Below, piece after piece: positions 44,773 to 53,194 of a stretch of 64,000 bases of DNA (within the stretch, counting starts at the first letter, position 1; every line of letters starts with the position of its first letter). This DNA comes from Streptomyces albogriseolus. Its GTDB lineage: Bacteria; Actinomycetota; Actinomycetes; Streptomycetales; Streptomycetaceae. Below the pieces are notes generated by a model that worked only from the letters and a program-made list of their open reading frames with translations, had not been told where the DNA came from and made no database searches. The position numbers were made by a program, and so were the translations under genes. The stretch covers positions 62,001-126,000 of the forward strand of contig BMVA01000016.1 of the NCBI GenBank assembly GCA_014650475.1. Reading direction: 5' to 3'.

Positions 44773-45147
44773 TCAGGCGCACCAGCGGCGCAGTTCGGCC
44801 GCGATGGCGTCGACGTCCGCGTCGCCCGTCTTGACCAGGCGGGCCAGGTCGCGCACCTGCTCGGGCGAGGTGACGACCTTGAAGCCGCCGGCGACCAGGT
44901 AGGCGTACGCGACGGCGGAGGCGAAGAGCGCGTTGGAGCGCTCCAGCGCGGGGACGTGGATCAGCAGCTGGAGCAGCGCGGCGGCGCGGCTGTGCGGGGT
45001 GTCGTAGACGGGGACGTCGAATATCTCGGCGTCGTGGCGGGCGACGGCGGCGATCAGGGCGCCCCAGTCGGTGACCTGGGGGTCGCCGGGGGTCTGCCGC
45101 TCGGCGAGCATGAGCAGCCAGGCGAGGTCGATGCGTACGTGGTCCAA
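44773..45147 (-). CDS. Fic/Doc-like toxin component with degenerate motif
   Basis: 124 residues. MDHVRIDLAWLLMLAERQTPGDPQVTDWGALIAAVARHDAEIFDVPVYDTPHSRAAALLQLLIHVPALERSNALFASAVAYAYLVAGGFKVV resembles Doc in order: N-terminal helices, AAALL helix, motif region, (A)YAYL helix. The motif reads HVPALERSN instead of HxFx(D/E)GN(K/G)xxR, keeping His64 but losing the Gly-Asn pair. It starts 3 nt after the RHH antitoxin, a classic toxin-antitoxin layout. Doc-type proteins phosphorylate EF-Tu; with this motif the activity is uncertain. Confidence 0.75.
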   Translation of the reverse strand: MDHVRIDLAWLLMLAERQTPGDPQVTDWGALIAAVARHDAEIFDVPVYDTPHSRAAALLQLLIHVPALERSNALFASAVAYAYLVAGGFKVVTSPEQVRDLARLVKTGDADVDAIAAELRRWCA

Positions 45148-45150
45148 GGG

Positions 45151-45390
45151 TCAGCGGCGGCCTTCTCGCGAGCCCTCACGGTCCCGGCCGAACTCCTCGG
45201 CGAAGACGCTCTCGTACTGCTTCATGAAGTCGGCGGCGGCCTCGACGAAGGCGCGCCCGGCCTCGCCGGTGTCCTGCCGGACGAGTTCCTCGATGTAGCG
45301 GTTGACGCTGATGCCTCGCGCCAGGGCACGCTCCCGGGCCGCGCGGGCGGTGCCCTCGTCCACGCGCACGTTGAGCTGAGTCTTCGCCAT
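45151..45390 (-). CDS. RHH (CopG/Arc-type) antitoxin
   Basis: 79 residues. A ribbon-helix-helix at 1-45 (MAKTQLNVRVDEGTARAARERALARGISVNRYIEELVRQ) and an acidic, amphipathic C-terminal tail for toxin binding. It comes first in the operon and its own promoter carries a palindrome, consistent with autoregulation by the toxin-antitoxin complex. Confidence 0.85.
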   Translation of the reverse strand: MAKTQLNVRVDEGTARAARERALARGISVNRYIEELVRQDTGEAGRAFVEAAADFMKQYESVFAEEFGRDREGSREGRR

Positions 45391-45396
45391 ACCTCG

Positions 45397-45426
45397 AAGC
45401 TAGCGCCGGGACGCTAGCGGCGGCAA
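45397..45426 (-). promoter_or_regulatory. Promoter and operator of the toxin-antitoxin pair
   Basis: On the minus strand TTGCCG (45426-45421), an 18-nt spacer and TAGCTT (45402-45397) lie 6 nt from the antitoxin ATG. The perfect inverted repeat GCTAGCG-ccggga-CGCTAGC (45399-45418) fills the spacer, where RHH antitoxins usually bind. Confidence 0.65.
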
Positions 45427-45564
45427 GGAAACGGGCGCGCGACCTTATGTGTCCCTTACATTGGTGTCCGGAACCGGCACTCACGGGGGATGTCCCGTGC
45501 GGGGCGGGCCGCCTTACCCTCGGCGCGACATGCTCGACCCGGCTGTTCACCGGAGGAGGCGGCC

Positions 45565-46614
45565 TTGTCCCCACCCGCTGCGGAGCACGCCCCCGGCCTC
45601 GCGCCTGCCGACGGAACCGCCGCCCGCGCCCGCGGACTGACCAAGGCGTACGGCTCGGGCGAGACGGCGGTGATCGCGCTGGACTCGGTGGACGTGGACA
45701 TCGCGCGCGGCCGCTTCACGGCGGTGATGGGACCCTCGGGGTCCGGGAAGTCCACGCTGATGCACTGTCTGGCCGGGCTCGACACCGTCTCCGCCGGTCA
45801 GGTGTGGCTCGGCGACACGGAGATCACCGGTCTGAAGGACCGTGAGCTGACCCGGCTGCGGCGGGACCGCGTCGGGTTCATGTTCCAGTCGTTCAACCTG
45901 ATCCCCACGCTGAACGCGCGCGAGAACATCACCCTGCCCATGGACATCGCCGGGCAGAAGCCGGACGAGGCGTGGCTGGACCAGGTCATCGACACGCTGG
46001 GCCTGCGGGACCGGCTGAGGCACCGGCCCGCGCAGCTGTCGGGCGGCCAGCAGCAGCGGGTGGCCTGCGCGCGGGCCCTGGCCTCCCGGCCCGAGCTGAT
46101 CTTCGCCGACGAGCCGACCGGCAACCTCGACTCGCGCTCCGGCCTCGAGGTGCTGGGCTTCCTGCGGGAGGCGGTGGACCGGCTGGGCCAGACGGTGGTC
46201 ATGGTCACCCACGATCCCGGCGCCGCCGCCCACTCCGACCTGGTCCTGTTCCTGGCGGACGGCCGCATCGTGGACGAGATGCACCGCCCCACGGCGGAAT
46301 CGGTCCTGGAACGGATGAAGCGGTTCGACGTCGTGCGGGGCACGACGCCCTCCGACGGCGGGAGGCGGAACGCCGTGGCCCCCGACGAGGGCGTACCGGG
46401 GGCCGAGACCCCTGGCGCCCGGGATGCGGGCACACTGCCCAACGCCCGGCCGGACGACGGCCGACCGGACGCCTCGCCGCCGCACGGCGGGCGGCAGGGC
46501 AGTGGGCCCTCGGTCGGCGGAACGCCGGGCGGGGCGACGGGGGTCGCGCACCCCGGTGACGGAGCGCCCCGCGCCGGGGGGCCGGGCGGCGCGCAGGGCT
46601 CCGGGGAGGGCTGA
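45565..46614 (+). CDS. ABC transporter ATP-binding protein (MacB/LolD-like)
   Basis: 349 residues. Walker A GPSGSGKS (56-63), signature LSGGQQQR, Walker B LIFADEPTGNLD, H-loop VTHD. The ATPase domain ends near residue 245; about 105 further residues are low-complexity Gly/Pro/Ala/Asp sequence, unusual for this family. TTG 45565 is 5 nt after GGAGGAGG (45552-45559). It pairs with the FtsX-like permease 4 nt downstream; together they export or extract a substrate from the outer face of the membrane. Confidence 0.92.
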   Translation: MSPPAAEHAPGLAPADGTAARARGLTKAYGSGETAVIALDSVDVDIARGRFTAVMGPSGSGKSTLMHCLAGLDTVSAGQVWLGDTEITGLKDRELTRLRRDRVGFMFQSFNLIPTLNARENITLPMDIAGQKPDEAWLDQVIDTLGLRDRLRHRPAQLSGGQQQRVACARALASRPELIFADEPTGNLDSRSGLEVLGFLREAVDRLGQTVVMVTHDPGAAAHSDLVLFLADGRIVDEMHRPTAESVLERMKRFDVVRGTTPSDGGRRNAVAPDEGVPGAETPGARDAGTLPNARPDDGRPDASPPHGGRQGSGPSVGGTPGGATGVAHPGDGAPRAGGPGGAQGSGEG

Positions 46615-46618
46615 CGTC

Positions 46619-49186
46619 GTGCTGAAAGCCACCCTGCGGAGTTTTCTCGCGCACAAGGGGCGGCTGTTGCTGTCCGCCCTCGCCGTCGTGCTGTCCGTGG
46701 CGTTCGTCGCGGGCAGTCTGATCTTCTCCGACACCGTCAGCCGTACCTTCGACCGGCTGTTCGCCTCCAGTTCCGCCGATGTGACGGTGCAGCCGCGGGA
46801 CGACCTGGAGGCCTCGGTGCCGACCGGGGCCGTGGCGACGGTGCCCGCGGGGCTGGCCCGGCGGCTCAGCGGTGTCGAGGGCGTGGCGTCGGCGCACCCG
46901 GACGTCGAGGTGGAGAACGTCACCGTCGTCGACGACCGCAACGAGTCGGTGGGTCCGACCACCGGCGCCCCGACCCTCGCCGTGGACTGGCACGTCACCG
47001 AGCGCAGCGTGGTGGAGCTGACCTCCGGCCGCACCCCGCGCGGGGACGGCGAGGCCGTGCTGGACGCGGACACCGCGGACGCCAGGGACGTGGAGATCGG
47101 GGACACGCTGACCGTGCAGGCGCAGCCCGGTTCGTTCCGCGTCGAGGTGGTCGGAATCGCCACCTTCACCACCACCAACCCGGGCGCGGCCCTGGTGTTC
47201 CTGGACCCCGGGGTGGCGGCCACCCGTCTGCTGGGCACGGCGGACCGGGCCACCGGCGTCTCCGTGGAAGCGGCTCCGGACGTGCCCGACGCGGAGCTGA
47301 AGCGGCGGATCACCGCCGAACTCGGCGCCGGCGCCTACGAGATCAGGACGGCGGACGAGCAGGCCGAGACGGCCTCCGAGGAGCTGGGCGCGTTCCTCGA
47401 CGTCATCAAGTACGCGATGCTGGGATTCGCCGGGATCGCCGTGCTCGTCGGCGTGTTCCTGATCGTCAACACCTTCTCGATGCTGATCGCCCAGCGCACC
47501 CGCGAGCTGGGCCTGCTGCGGGCGCTCGGCGCGGACCGGCGGCAGGTGCGGCGGTCGGTGCTGACGGAGGCGGTGCTGCTCGGGCTGGCCGGCTCGACGG
47601 TGGGCCTGGCGGCCGGGGTGGGGCTGGCCTTCGGGCTGATCCGGCTGATGAGCGCCTTCGGGATGAACCTCAGGACGACCGAGATGGCGGTCGGGTGGGC
47701 CACGCCCGTCTCCGCGTACGCCGTGGGCGTGGGCGTCACCTTCGTCGCCGCGTACCTCCCGGCCCGTCGCGCGGCGGCCGTGTCCCCGATGGCCGCGCTG
47801 GCCGACGCGGAGGTCGGCGGGGCGGGCCGGCCGCTGCGGGCCCGCGCGGTGGCCGGAGGCGTCGTCGGCGTGCTCGGCGCGGCGGCGCTGCTGGGCTGCG
47901 TCGTGTCCGGCGAGACGGCGACGGCGGCGTCCCTGCTGGGGCTCGGGGTGGTGCTCACCCTGGTCGCCACCGTCGTCGCGGGCCCGCTGCTGGTGCGGCC
48001 GGTGATCCGGGTGCTGGGCGCGGCGTTCCCCGCGGTGTTCGGCGCGGTGGGCCGGATGAGCCAGCGCAACGCCCTGCGCAATCCCCGCCGTACCGGCGCC
48101 ACGGCCGCCGCGCTGATGGTCGGGCTGGCCCTGGTGGGCGGTCTGTCGGTGGCCAGCGCCTCCATGTCCCGGTCCTTCGACCAGCAGATCGACAAGACCC
48201 TCGGCGCGGACTTCGTGGTCCAGAACTCCAACTTCACGCCGTTCCCGGAGGAGATCACCGACCGGGTGCGGGACACCGAGGGCGTGGGCCTGGTCGTACG
48301 GCAGCGGTTCGCGCCGGTGGCGGTGCGGCTGCCGGACGGCGAACGGATCGAGACCACCGCCTCCGGGTACGACGACGGCGTCGACGACGTCGCCCGGGTG
48401 ACGTACACCGACGGCGGTACGGCGGCCGCGCTGGCCGACGGCGGGATCGCCATGGACGCGGGGTTCGCGGCCGAGCACGGCGTGCGCCCCGGCGACCGGG
48501 TGCCGGTGGAGTTCCCGGGCGGGCGCACCGCCGCGTTCACCGTGGCCGCCCTGACCGACATGGAGGGCGGCGAGGGCTTCGGGATGCGCGGCGGGCTGTT
48601 CTTCGGCATCGCGGCCGTGGAGCGGTACGTGCCGGGCGGCCAGGACTCCGCGCTGTACGTGAACGCGGCGGCCGGGACCTCCCCTGACGAGCTGCGCGAC
48701 CGGCTGGAGGCGGCCCTCGACCCGTACCCGCAGGTGCAGGCGCGCGACCAGGCCGACTACAAGGAGCTGGTGCACGACCAGATCGCCGTGCTGCTGTACC
48801 TGGTGTACGCCCTGCTGGGGCTGGCGATCGTGATCGCGGTGCTGGGCGTGGTCAACACCCTCGCGCTGTCGGTGGTGGAGCGCACCCGGGAGATCGGGCT
48901 GCTGCGGGCGATCGGTCTTGGCCGGCGGCAACTGCGGCGCATGATCCGGCTGGAGTCCGTGGTGATCGCGGTGTTCGGCGCGGTGCTCGGACTCGCGCTG
49001 GGGCTGGTGTGGGGCGTGTGCGTCCAGCAGGTGCTGGCGCTGGAGGGCATGACCGCGTTCGCCGTCCCCTGGGGCACCGTCGTGGCGGTGGTCGTCGGGT
49101 CGGCGGCGGTGGGCGTGGCGGCGGCGCTGCTGCCGGCTCTGCGGGCTTCGCGGATGAACGTGCTGGAGGCCATCGCCCACGAGTGA
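46619..49186 (+). CDS. FtsX-like ABC permease (MacB-type, double)
   Basis: 855 residues with two FtsX domains: helix near 18-38, extracellular region (about 40-255), three helices (about 265-420), then a second set with helices near 430-490, an extracellular region and three C-terminal helices. Motifs AQRTRELGLLRALGADRRQVRRSVLTEA and VERTREIGLLRAIGLGRRQLRRMIRLES are the two cytoplasmic coupling sequences. GTG 46619 has GGGGAGGG upstream. Function with the preceding ATPase: mechanotransmission or export of antibiotics or lipoproteins. Confidence 0.92.
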   Translation: MLKATLRSFLAHKGRLLLSALAVVLSVAFVAGSLIFSDTVSRTFDRLFASSSADVTVQPRDDLEASVPTGAVATVPAGLARRLSGVEGVASAHPDVEVENVTVVDDRNESVGPTTGAPTLAVDWHVTERSVVELTSGRTPRGDGEAVLDADTADARDVEIGDTLTVQAQPGSFRVEVVGIATFTTTNPGAALVFLDPGVAATRLLGTADRATGVSVEAAPDVPDAELKRRITAELGAGAYEIRTADEQAETASEELGAFLDVIKYAMLGFAGIAVLVGVFLIVNTFSMLIAQRTRELGLLRALGADRRQVRRSVLTEAVLLGLAGSTVGLAAGVGLAFGLIRLMSAFGMNLRTTEMAVGWATPVSAYAVGVGVTFVAAYLPARRAAAVSPMAALADAEVGGAGRPLRARAVAGGVVGVLGAAALLGCVVSGETATAASLLGLGVVLTLVATVVAGPLLVRPVIRVLGAAFPAVFGAVGRMSQRNALRNPRRTGATAAALMVGLALVGGLSVASASMSRSFDQQIDKTLGADFVVQNSNFTPFPEEITDRVRDTEGVGLVVRQRFAPVAVRLPDGERIETTASGYDDGVDDVARVTYTDGGTAAALADGGIAMDAGFAAEHGVRPGDRVPVEFPGGRTAAFTVAALTDMEGGEGFGMRGGLFFGIAAVERYVPGGQDSALYVNAAAGTSPDELRDRLEAALDPYPQVQARDQADYKELVHDQIAVLLYLVYALLGLAIVIAVLGVVNTLALSVVERTREIGLLRAIGLGRRQLRRMIRLESVVIAVFGAVLGLALGLVWGVCVQQVLALEGMTAFAVPWGTVVAVVVGSAAVGVAAALLPALRASRMNVLEAIAHE

Positions 49187-49246
49187 GCCGGCCTCCGCGC
49201 CCCCGCCCCGTGGCGCCGGTCCGCATCGTGGAATTCCGTGATCACG

Positions 49247-49279
49247 CTCATGCGGCCGTGCTGGGATCGGCCGCATGAG
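49247..49279 (+). promoter_or_regulatory. Hairpin burying the acetyltransferase start codon
   Basis: A perfect 12-bp inverted repeat CTCATGCGGCCG (49247-49258) and CGGCCGCATGAG (49268-49279) flanks a 9-nt loop. The ATG of the next gene (49275-49277) is in the 3' arm and the only ribosome-site-like bases (GGGA) are in the loop. Confidence 0.7.
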
Positions 49280-49712
49280 TGAACTGACGAGCGCACTGCG
49301 GATCCGGACCGCCGGCCCCGACGACCTCGACGCCGTGCTGGCCTTCTGGAAGACGTCCGCCGAGGGCACGAGCATCAGCGACGACCGGGACGGCGTGGCG
49401 CGGCTGGTCGCCCGCGACCCCGGGGCGCTGATCCTCGCCGGGCGGGACGGGGAGCTGGTCGGCACGGTGATCGCGGGCTTCGACGGCTGGCGGTGCCATC
49501 TGTACCGCCTGGCGGTGCACCCGGACCACCGCCGCCAGGGCGTCGCCACGGCGCTGCTGGCCGCCGCGGAGAACCGGTTCGCGGCGCTCGGCGGGCGCCG
49601 CGCGGACGCGATGGTGCTGCAGCGCAACGAGACCGCCCATCATGCGTGGGGCGCGGCGGGGTATGCGCCGGAGGAACGCTGGCGGCGCTGGGTGAAGCCC
49701 CTGACCGGGTGA
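49275..49712 (+). CDS. GNAT-family N-acetyltransferase
   Basis: 145 residues. The acetyl-CoA binding motif A is LYRLAVHPDHRRQGVATALLAAAENRF, preceded by LVGTVIAGFDGW. Substrate unknown. The start codon is part of a 12-bp hairpin and there is no standard GGAGG, so translation may be regulated or low. Confidence 0.88.
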   Translation: MSELTSALRIRTAGPDDLDAVLAFWKTSAEGTSISDDRDGVARLVARDPGALILAGRDGELVGTVIAGFDGWRCHLYRLAVHPDHRRQGVATALLAAAENRFAALGGRRADAMVLQRNETAHHAWGAAGYAPEERWRRWVKPLTG

Positions 49713-49754
49713 TCCGCGGCCCGCCGGCCGGACTCTGCCCGTCCTCCACCCGGT

Positions 49755-49772
49755 GAGGGCCGCCCGGCCCTC
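49755..49772 (+). terminator. Hairpin after the acetyltransferase gene
   Basis: GAGGGCC (49755-49761), loop of 4, GGCCCTC (49766-49772). Confidence 0.5.
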
Positions 49773-49868
49773 CGTGAAAGGTCGTGTCACCGCCCGTGGG
49801 CCCGCCTCCGGTTGCCGACACCGCGCGTCCGACCCCTTCCTGTCCGACGATGGGACGGAGGTGACCCG

Positions 49869-51251
49869 ATGACCGAAGTGCTCCTCCTCCTGGCGGCGAT
49901 CCTGCTGTCGCTCCTGTGCGGGGCGTTCGTGGCGGCCGAGTTCTCCCTCACCACGGTCGAGCGGGCCGAGCTGGAGCGTGCGGTGGAGCGCGGCGAGCGG
50001 GGCGCCGCCGGTGCGCTCAAGGCCGTCCGCAGCCTCACGTTCCAGCTCTCGGGGGCCCAGCTCGGCATCACCGTCACCAACCTGGTGGTCGGCATGCTCG
50101 CCGAGCCGTCGGTCGCCGCGCTGATCAGAGGCCCGCTGAGGGACCTCGGCGCCTCGGAGTCGCTGGCCCGCTCGCTGGCGCTGGTGATCGGCACCGGCCT
50201 GTCGACGGTGTTCCTGATGGTGGTCGGCGAGCTGGTGCCGAAGAACTGGGCGATCTCCTCGCCGCTCGCGGTCGCCAAACGGGTGGGCAACGCCCAGCGC
50301 TGGTTCAGCACCGCGTTCCGCCCGTTCATCACCCACCTGAACAACTCGGCCAACCGGATGGTGTGCCGGATCGGGCTGGAGCCGGCCGAGGAGCTGGAGT
50401 CCGCGCGCAGCCCCCAGGAGCTGGCCGCGCTGGCCCGGCACTCCGCCAAGGAGGGCGCCCTGGAGCCGGACACCGCCGAGCTGTTCGTCCGCACGCTGAA
50501 CCTCGCCGGCCTGACGGCGGAGAACGTGATGACGCCCCGTGTGCAGGTCATCGCCCTGGAGGAGCGCGCGACCTGCGAGGACGTGGCCAATGTGACCCGC
50601 GCGACCGGGCTGTCCCGGTTCCCCGTGTACCGCGAGACGCTGGACCGGGTCGTCGGCACGGCGCATGTGAAGGACGTGCTCGCGCTGCCCGCCGAGCGCC
50701 GTCCCGAGGTGCCCGTGTCGGAGCTGATGCGCGAACCGCTGCTGGTGCCCGGGTCGCTCACCGTCGACCGGCTGCTGGACCGGCTGTCGGGCCGCCGCAC
50801 CATGGCCGTGGTCATCGACGAGTACGGCGGCACCGCGGGCGTGGCCACCCTGGAGGACATCGTGGAGGAGGTCGTCGGCGAGGTCCGCGACGAGCACGAC
50901 CCGCACGAGACGCCCGACCTGGCGCGGGCCGGCACCGACGAGGCGGGCCACGAGCTGTTCTCCGCCGACGGCTCCGCACGCCTGGACCAGCTGGCCCGGG
51001 TGGGGCTGCGCGCCCCGGAGGGGCCGTACGAGACGCTGGCCGGGCTGGTGGCCGCCGAGCTGGGCCGGATCCCGGAGACCGGGGACTCCGTCGAGGTGAC
51101 CGGCTGGCGGCTGGAGGTGGCGGACGCCTCGGGCCGCCGCGCGGCGCGTGTGCTGCTGCGCGCGCCCTTCGACGACGGGCCGCCCCCGCGGCCGGACGGC
51201 GACACCTCCGCGTCCGCCGGCACCGACAACGACCCGGGGGCCCGCCGATGA
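49869..51251 (+). CDS. CNNM/CorC-family membrane protein with CBS domains
   Basis: 460 residues. DUF21 (CNNM) membrane domain (about 1-190, four helices), a CBS pair (about 205-345; VMTPRVQVIALEE, RFPVYRETLDRVVGTAHVKDVL) and the C-terminal CorC_HlyC domain (about 360-440). The family moves or senses Mg2+/Co2+. GGAGGTG is 5 nt from ATG 49869. The next gene overlaps by 4 nt and encodes a shorter homologue, so they may form a hetero-oligomer. Confidence 0.9.
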   Translation: MTEVLLLLAAILLSLLCGAFVAAEFSLTTVERAELERAVERGERGAAGALKAVRSLTFQLSGAQLGITVTNLVVGMLAEPSVAALIRGPLRDLGASESLARSLALVIGTGLSTVFLMVVGELVPKNWAISSPLAVAKRVGNAQRWFSTAFRPFITHLNNSANRMVCRIGLEPAEELESARSPQELAALARHSAKEGALEPDTAELFVRTLNLAGLTAENVMTPRVQVIALEERATCEDVANVTRATGLSRFPVYRETLDRVVGTAHVKDVLALPAERRPEVPVSELMREPLLVPGSLTVDRLLDRLSGRRTMAVVIDEYGGTAGVATLEDIVEEVVGEVRDEHDPHETPDLARAGTDEAGHELFSADGSARLDQLARVGLRAPEGPYETLAGLVAAELGRIPETGDSVEVTGWRLEVADASGRRAARVLLRAPFDDGPPPRPDGDTSASAGTDNDPGARR

Positions 51252-52261
51252 CCGCCGTGCAACTGCTGATCGGCCTGGCCACCCTGGTCGCCAACGCCTT
51301 CTTCGTCGGCGCGGAGTTCGCCCTGATCTCGGTGCGCCGCAGCCAGATCGAGCCGTACGCGGACGAGGGCGACCGGCGCGCCAAGCGGGTGCTGTGGGGT
51401 CTCGAGCACGTGTCCGCGCTGCTCGCGGCGGCGCAGCTGGGCATCACGCTGTGCACCCTGGTCCTCGGCATCGTCGCCGAGCCGGCCATCGCCCATCTGC
51501 TGGAGCCGGTGTTCCACGCGGTGGGCGTCCCTGAAGGCGCCGGGCACGCCGTGTCGTTCGTGATCGCGCTGGCCCTGGCCACGTATCTGCACATGCTGCT
51601 CGGCGAGATGGTGCCGAAGAACATCGCGCTCGCCGAGCCGGTGCGCAGCGCGCTGCTGCTGGGCCCGCCGCTGGTGGCGCTGTCCCGTGCGCTGCGCCCG
51701 GTGATCTTCACGGTGAACGCCTTCGCGAACACGCTGCTGCGGCTGTTGCGGGTGGAGACGCGGAACGAGGTGACCGCGTCCTTCTCGGACGCCGAGCTGG
51801 CGCAGATCGTGAAGGACTCCGGCGAGGCGGGCCTGATCGACGACCGGGCCCGGGAGCGGCTCCACGACGCGCTGGAGCTGGGCCGGCGCCCGGTGCGGGA
51901 CGTGGTGATGCCGCTGGAGCGGGTGGTCTACGCACGGGTGGGCGTCACGCCGGAGGAGCTGGAACGGCTGTCGGCCCGGTCCGGCTTCTCGCGGTTCCCG
52001 GTGGTGGACGAGCAGCGGCGGATCGTCGGGTATCTGCACGTCAAGGACGCCCTGGACGCCTCGCCGCGGGACATGCCGTTCCGGCTGCGGGACATGCGGT
52101 CGATCGCGCGGATCCGGGAGAGCACGCCGATGGACGACGTGCTCACCGCGATGCGGCGCAGCCGTACGCATCTGGCGGCCGTGCTCGGCACGGACGGGCG
52201 CATGGCGGGTCTTGTGACGATGGAGGACGTGCTGCGGGAGCTGTTCGGGCAGCGGACCTGA
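51248..52261 (+). CDS. CNNM-family membrane protein with CBS domains, short form
   Basis: 337 residues. DUF21 domain (about 1-185) and CBS pair (about 200-335; VVMPLERVVYARVG, RFPVVDEQRRIVGYLHVKDAL). It lacks the CorC_HlyC domain of its neighbour. ATGA overlap with the upstream gene indicates coupled translation and a fixed ratio of the two proteins. Confidence 0.9.
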   Translation: MTAVQLLIGLATLVANAFFVGAEFALISVRRSQIEPYADEGDRRAKRVLWGLEHVSALLAAAQLGITLCTLVLGIVAEPAIAHLLEPVFHAVGVPEGAGHAVSFVIALALATYLHMLLGEMVPKNIALAEPVRSALLLGPPLVALSRALRPVIFTVNAFANTLLRLLRVETRNEVTASFSDAELAQIVKDSGEAGLIDDRARERLHDALELGRRPVRDVVMPLERVVYARVGVTPEELERLSARSGFSRFPVVDEQRRIVGYLHVKDALDASPRDMPFRLRDMRSIARIRESTPMDDVLTAMRRSRTHLAAVLGTDGRMAGLVTMEDVLRELFGQRT

Positions 52262-52329
52262 GCGGCTTCCGGCCACGGGGAAGGTGACCGACCGGCGAGT
52301 ATGTGCCAGGGGCTACCATTTCTGTCGCC

Positions 52330-53121
52330 ATGCAGACGAACCCCACCCCCAGCACCCCCGCCCACACCAGCCTCGTCGCTCTGGGCGACTCCTTCACCGA
52401 AGGCATGTCGGACCTGCTGCCCGACGGCACCTACCGCGGCTGGGCCGACATGCTCGCCGCCCGGATGGCGGCCGTCACGCCCGGCTTCCGGTACGCCAAT
52501 CTCGCGGTCCGCGGCAAGCTGATCCAGCAGATCGTCGACGAGCAGGTGGACCGGGCGGCGGCCATGGGGGCCGACGTGATCACCCTGGTCGGCGGCCTGA
52601 ACGACACCCTGCGCCCCAAGTGCGACATGGGACGGGTGCGGGACCTGCTCACCGAGGCCGTGGAGCGGCTGGCCCCGCACTGCGAACAGCTCGTGCTGAT
52701 GCGCAGTCCGGGCCGCCAGGGACCGGTGCTGGAGCGCTTCCGTCCCCGCATGGAGGCGCTGTTCGCCACCATCGACGAGCTCGCCGCCCGGCACGACGCG
52801 CTGGTGGTCGACCTGTACGGGGCGCCCGCGCTCGGCGACCCCCGGCTGTGGGACGTGGACCGGCTGCACCTCACCGGCGAGGGTCACCGCAGGGTCGCGG
52901 AGGCGGTGTGGCAGGCGCTCGGCCACCCGGCGGAGGACCCCGAGTGGCACCTGCCCCCGGAGGCCACGCTGCCGCCGCACTGGGTGGCGCGCCGGGTCGA
53001 GGACGCCCGGTTCGCGCGACGGCACCTGCTGCCGTGGATCGGCCGCCGGCTCACCGGCCGCTCCTCGGGCGACGGCCTGCCGCCCAAGCGCCCCGAGCTG
53101 CTGCCGTACGAGACGGCGTGA
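52330..53121 (+). CDS. SGNH/GDSL-family hydrolase
   Basis: 263 residues. Block I LVALGDSFTEGMSD (catalytic Ser), block III GGLNDTLRP, and block V DRLHLTGEGH (Asp and His) are all present. No signal peptide, so a cytosolic esterase or lipase-like enzyme; substrate unknown. A -10-like TACCAT (52314-52319) lies 10 nt before ATG 52330. Confidence 0.9.
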   Translation: MQTNPTPSTPAHTSLVALGDSFTEGMSDLLPDGTYRGWADMLAARMAAVTPGFRYANLAVRGKLIQQIVDEQVDRAAAMGADVITLVGGLNDTLRPKCDMGRVRDLLTEAVERLAPHCEQLVLMRSPGRQGPVLERFRPRMEALFATIDELAARHDALVVDLYGAPALGDPRLWDVDRLHLTGEGHRRVAEAVWQALGHPAEDPEWHLPPEATLPPHWVARRVEDARFARRHLLPWIGRRLTGRSSGDGLPPKRPELLPYETA

Positions 53122-53180
53122 CCGTCCGTTCGTACGTTCCTCCAGGTCACCCCGTGGCGCGGGCCTGCACGAATCGCCAG

Positions 53181-53186
53181 TAGACT
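53181..53186 (+). promoter_or_regulatory. -10 element of purB (leaderless)
   Basis: TAGACT, a consensus Streptomyces -10, lies 8 nt before the GTG of purB. There is no ribosome site, so the mRNA is probably leaderless. No clear -35. Confidence 0.5.
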
Positions 53187-53194
53187 CCCTGTAC

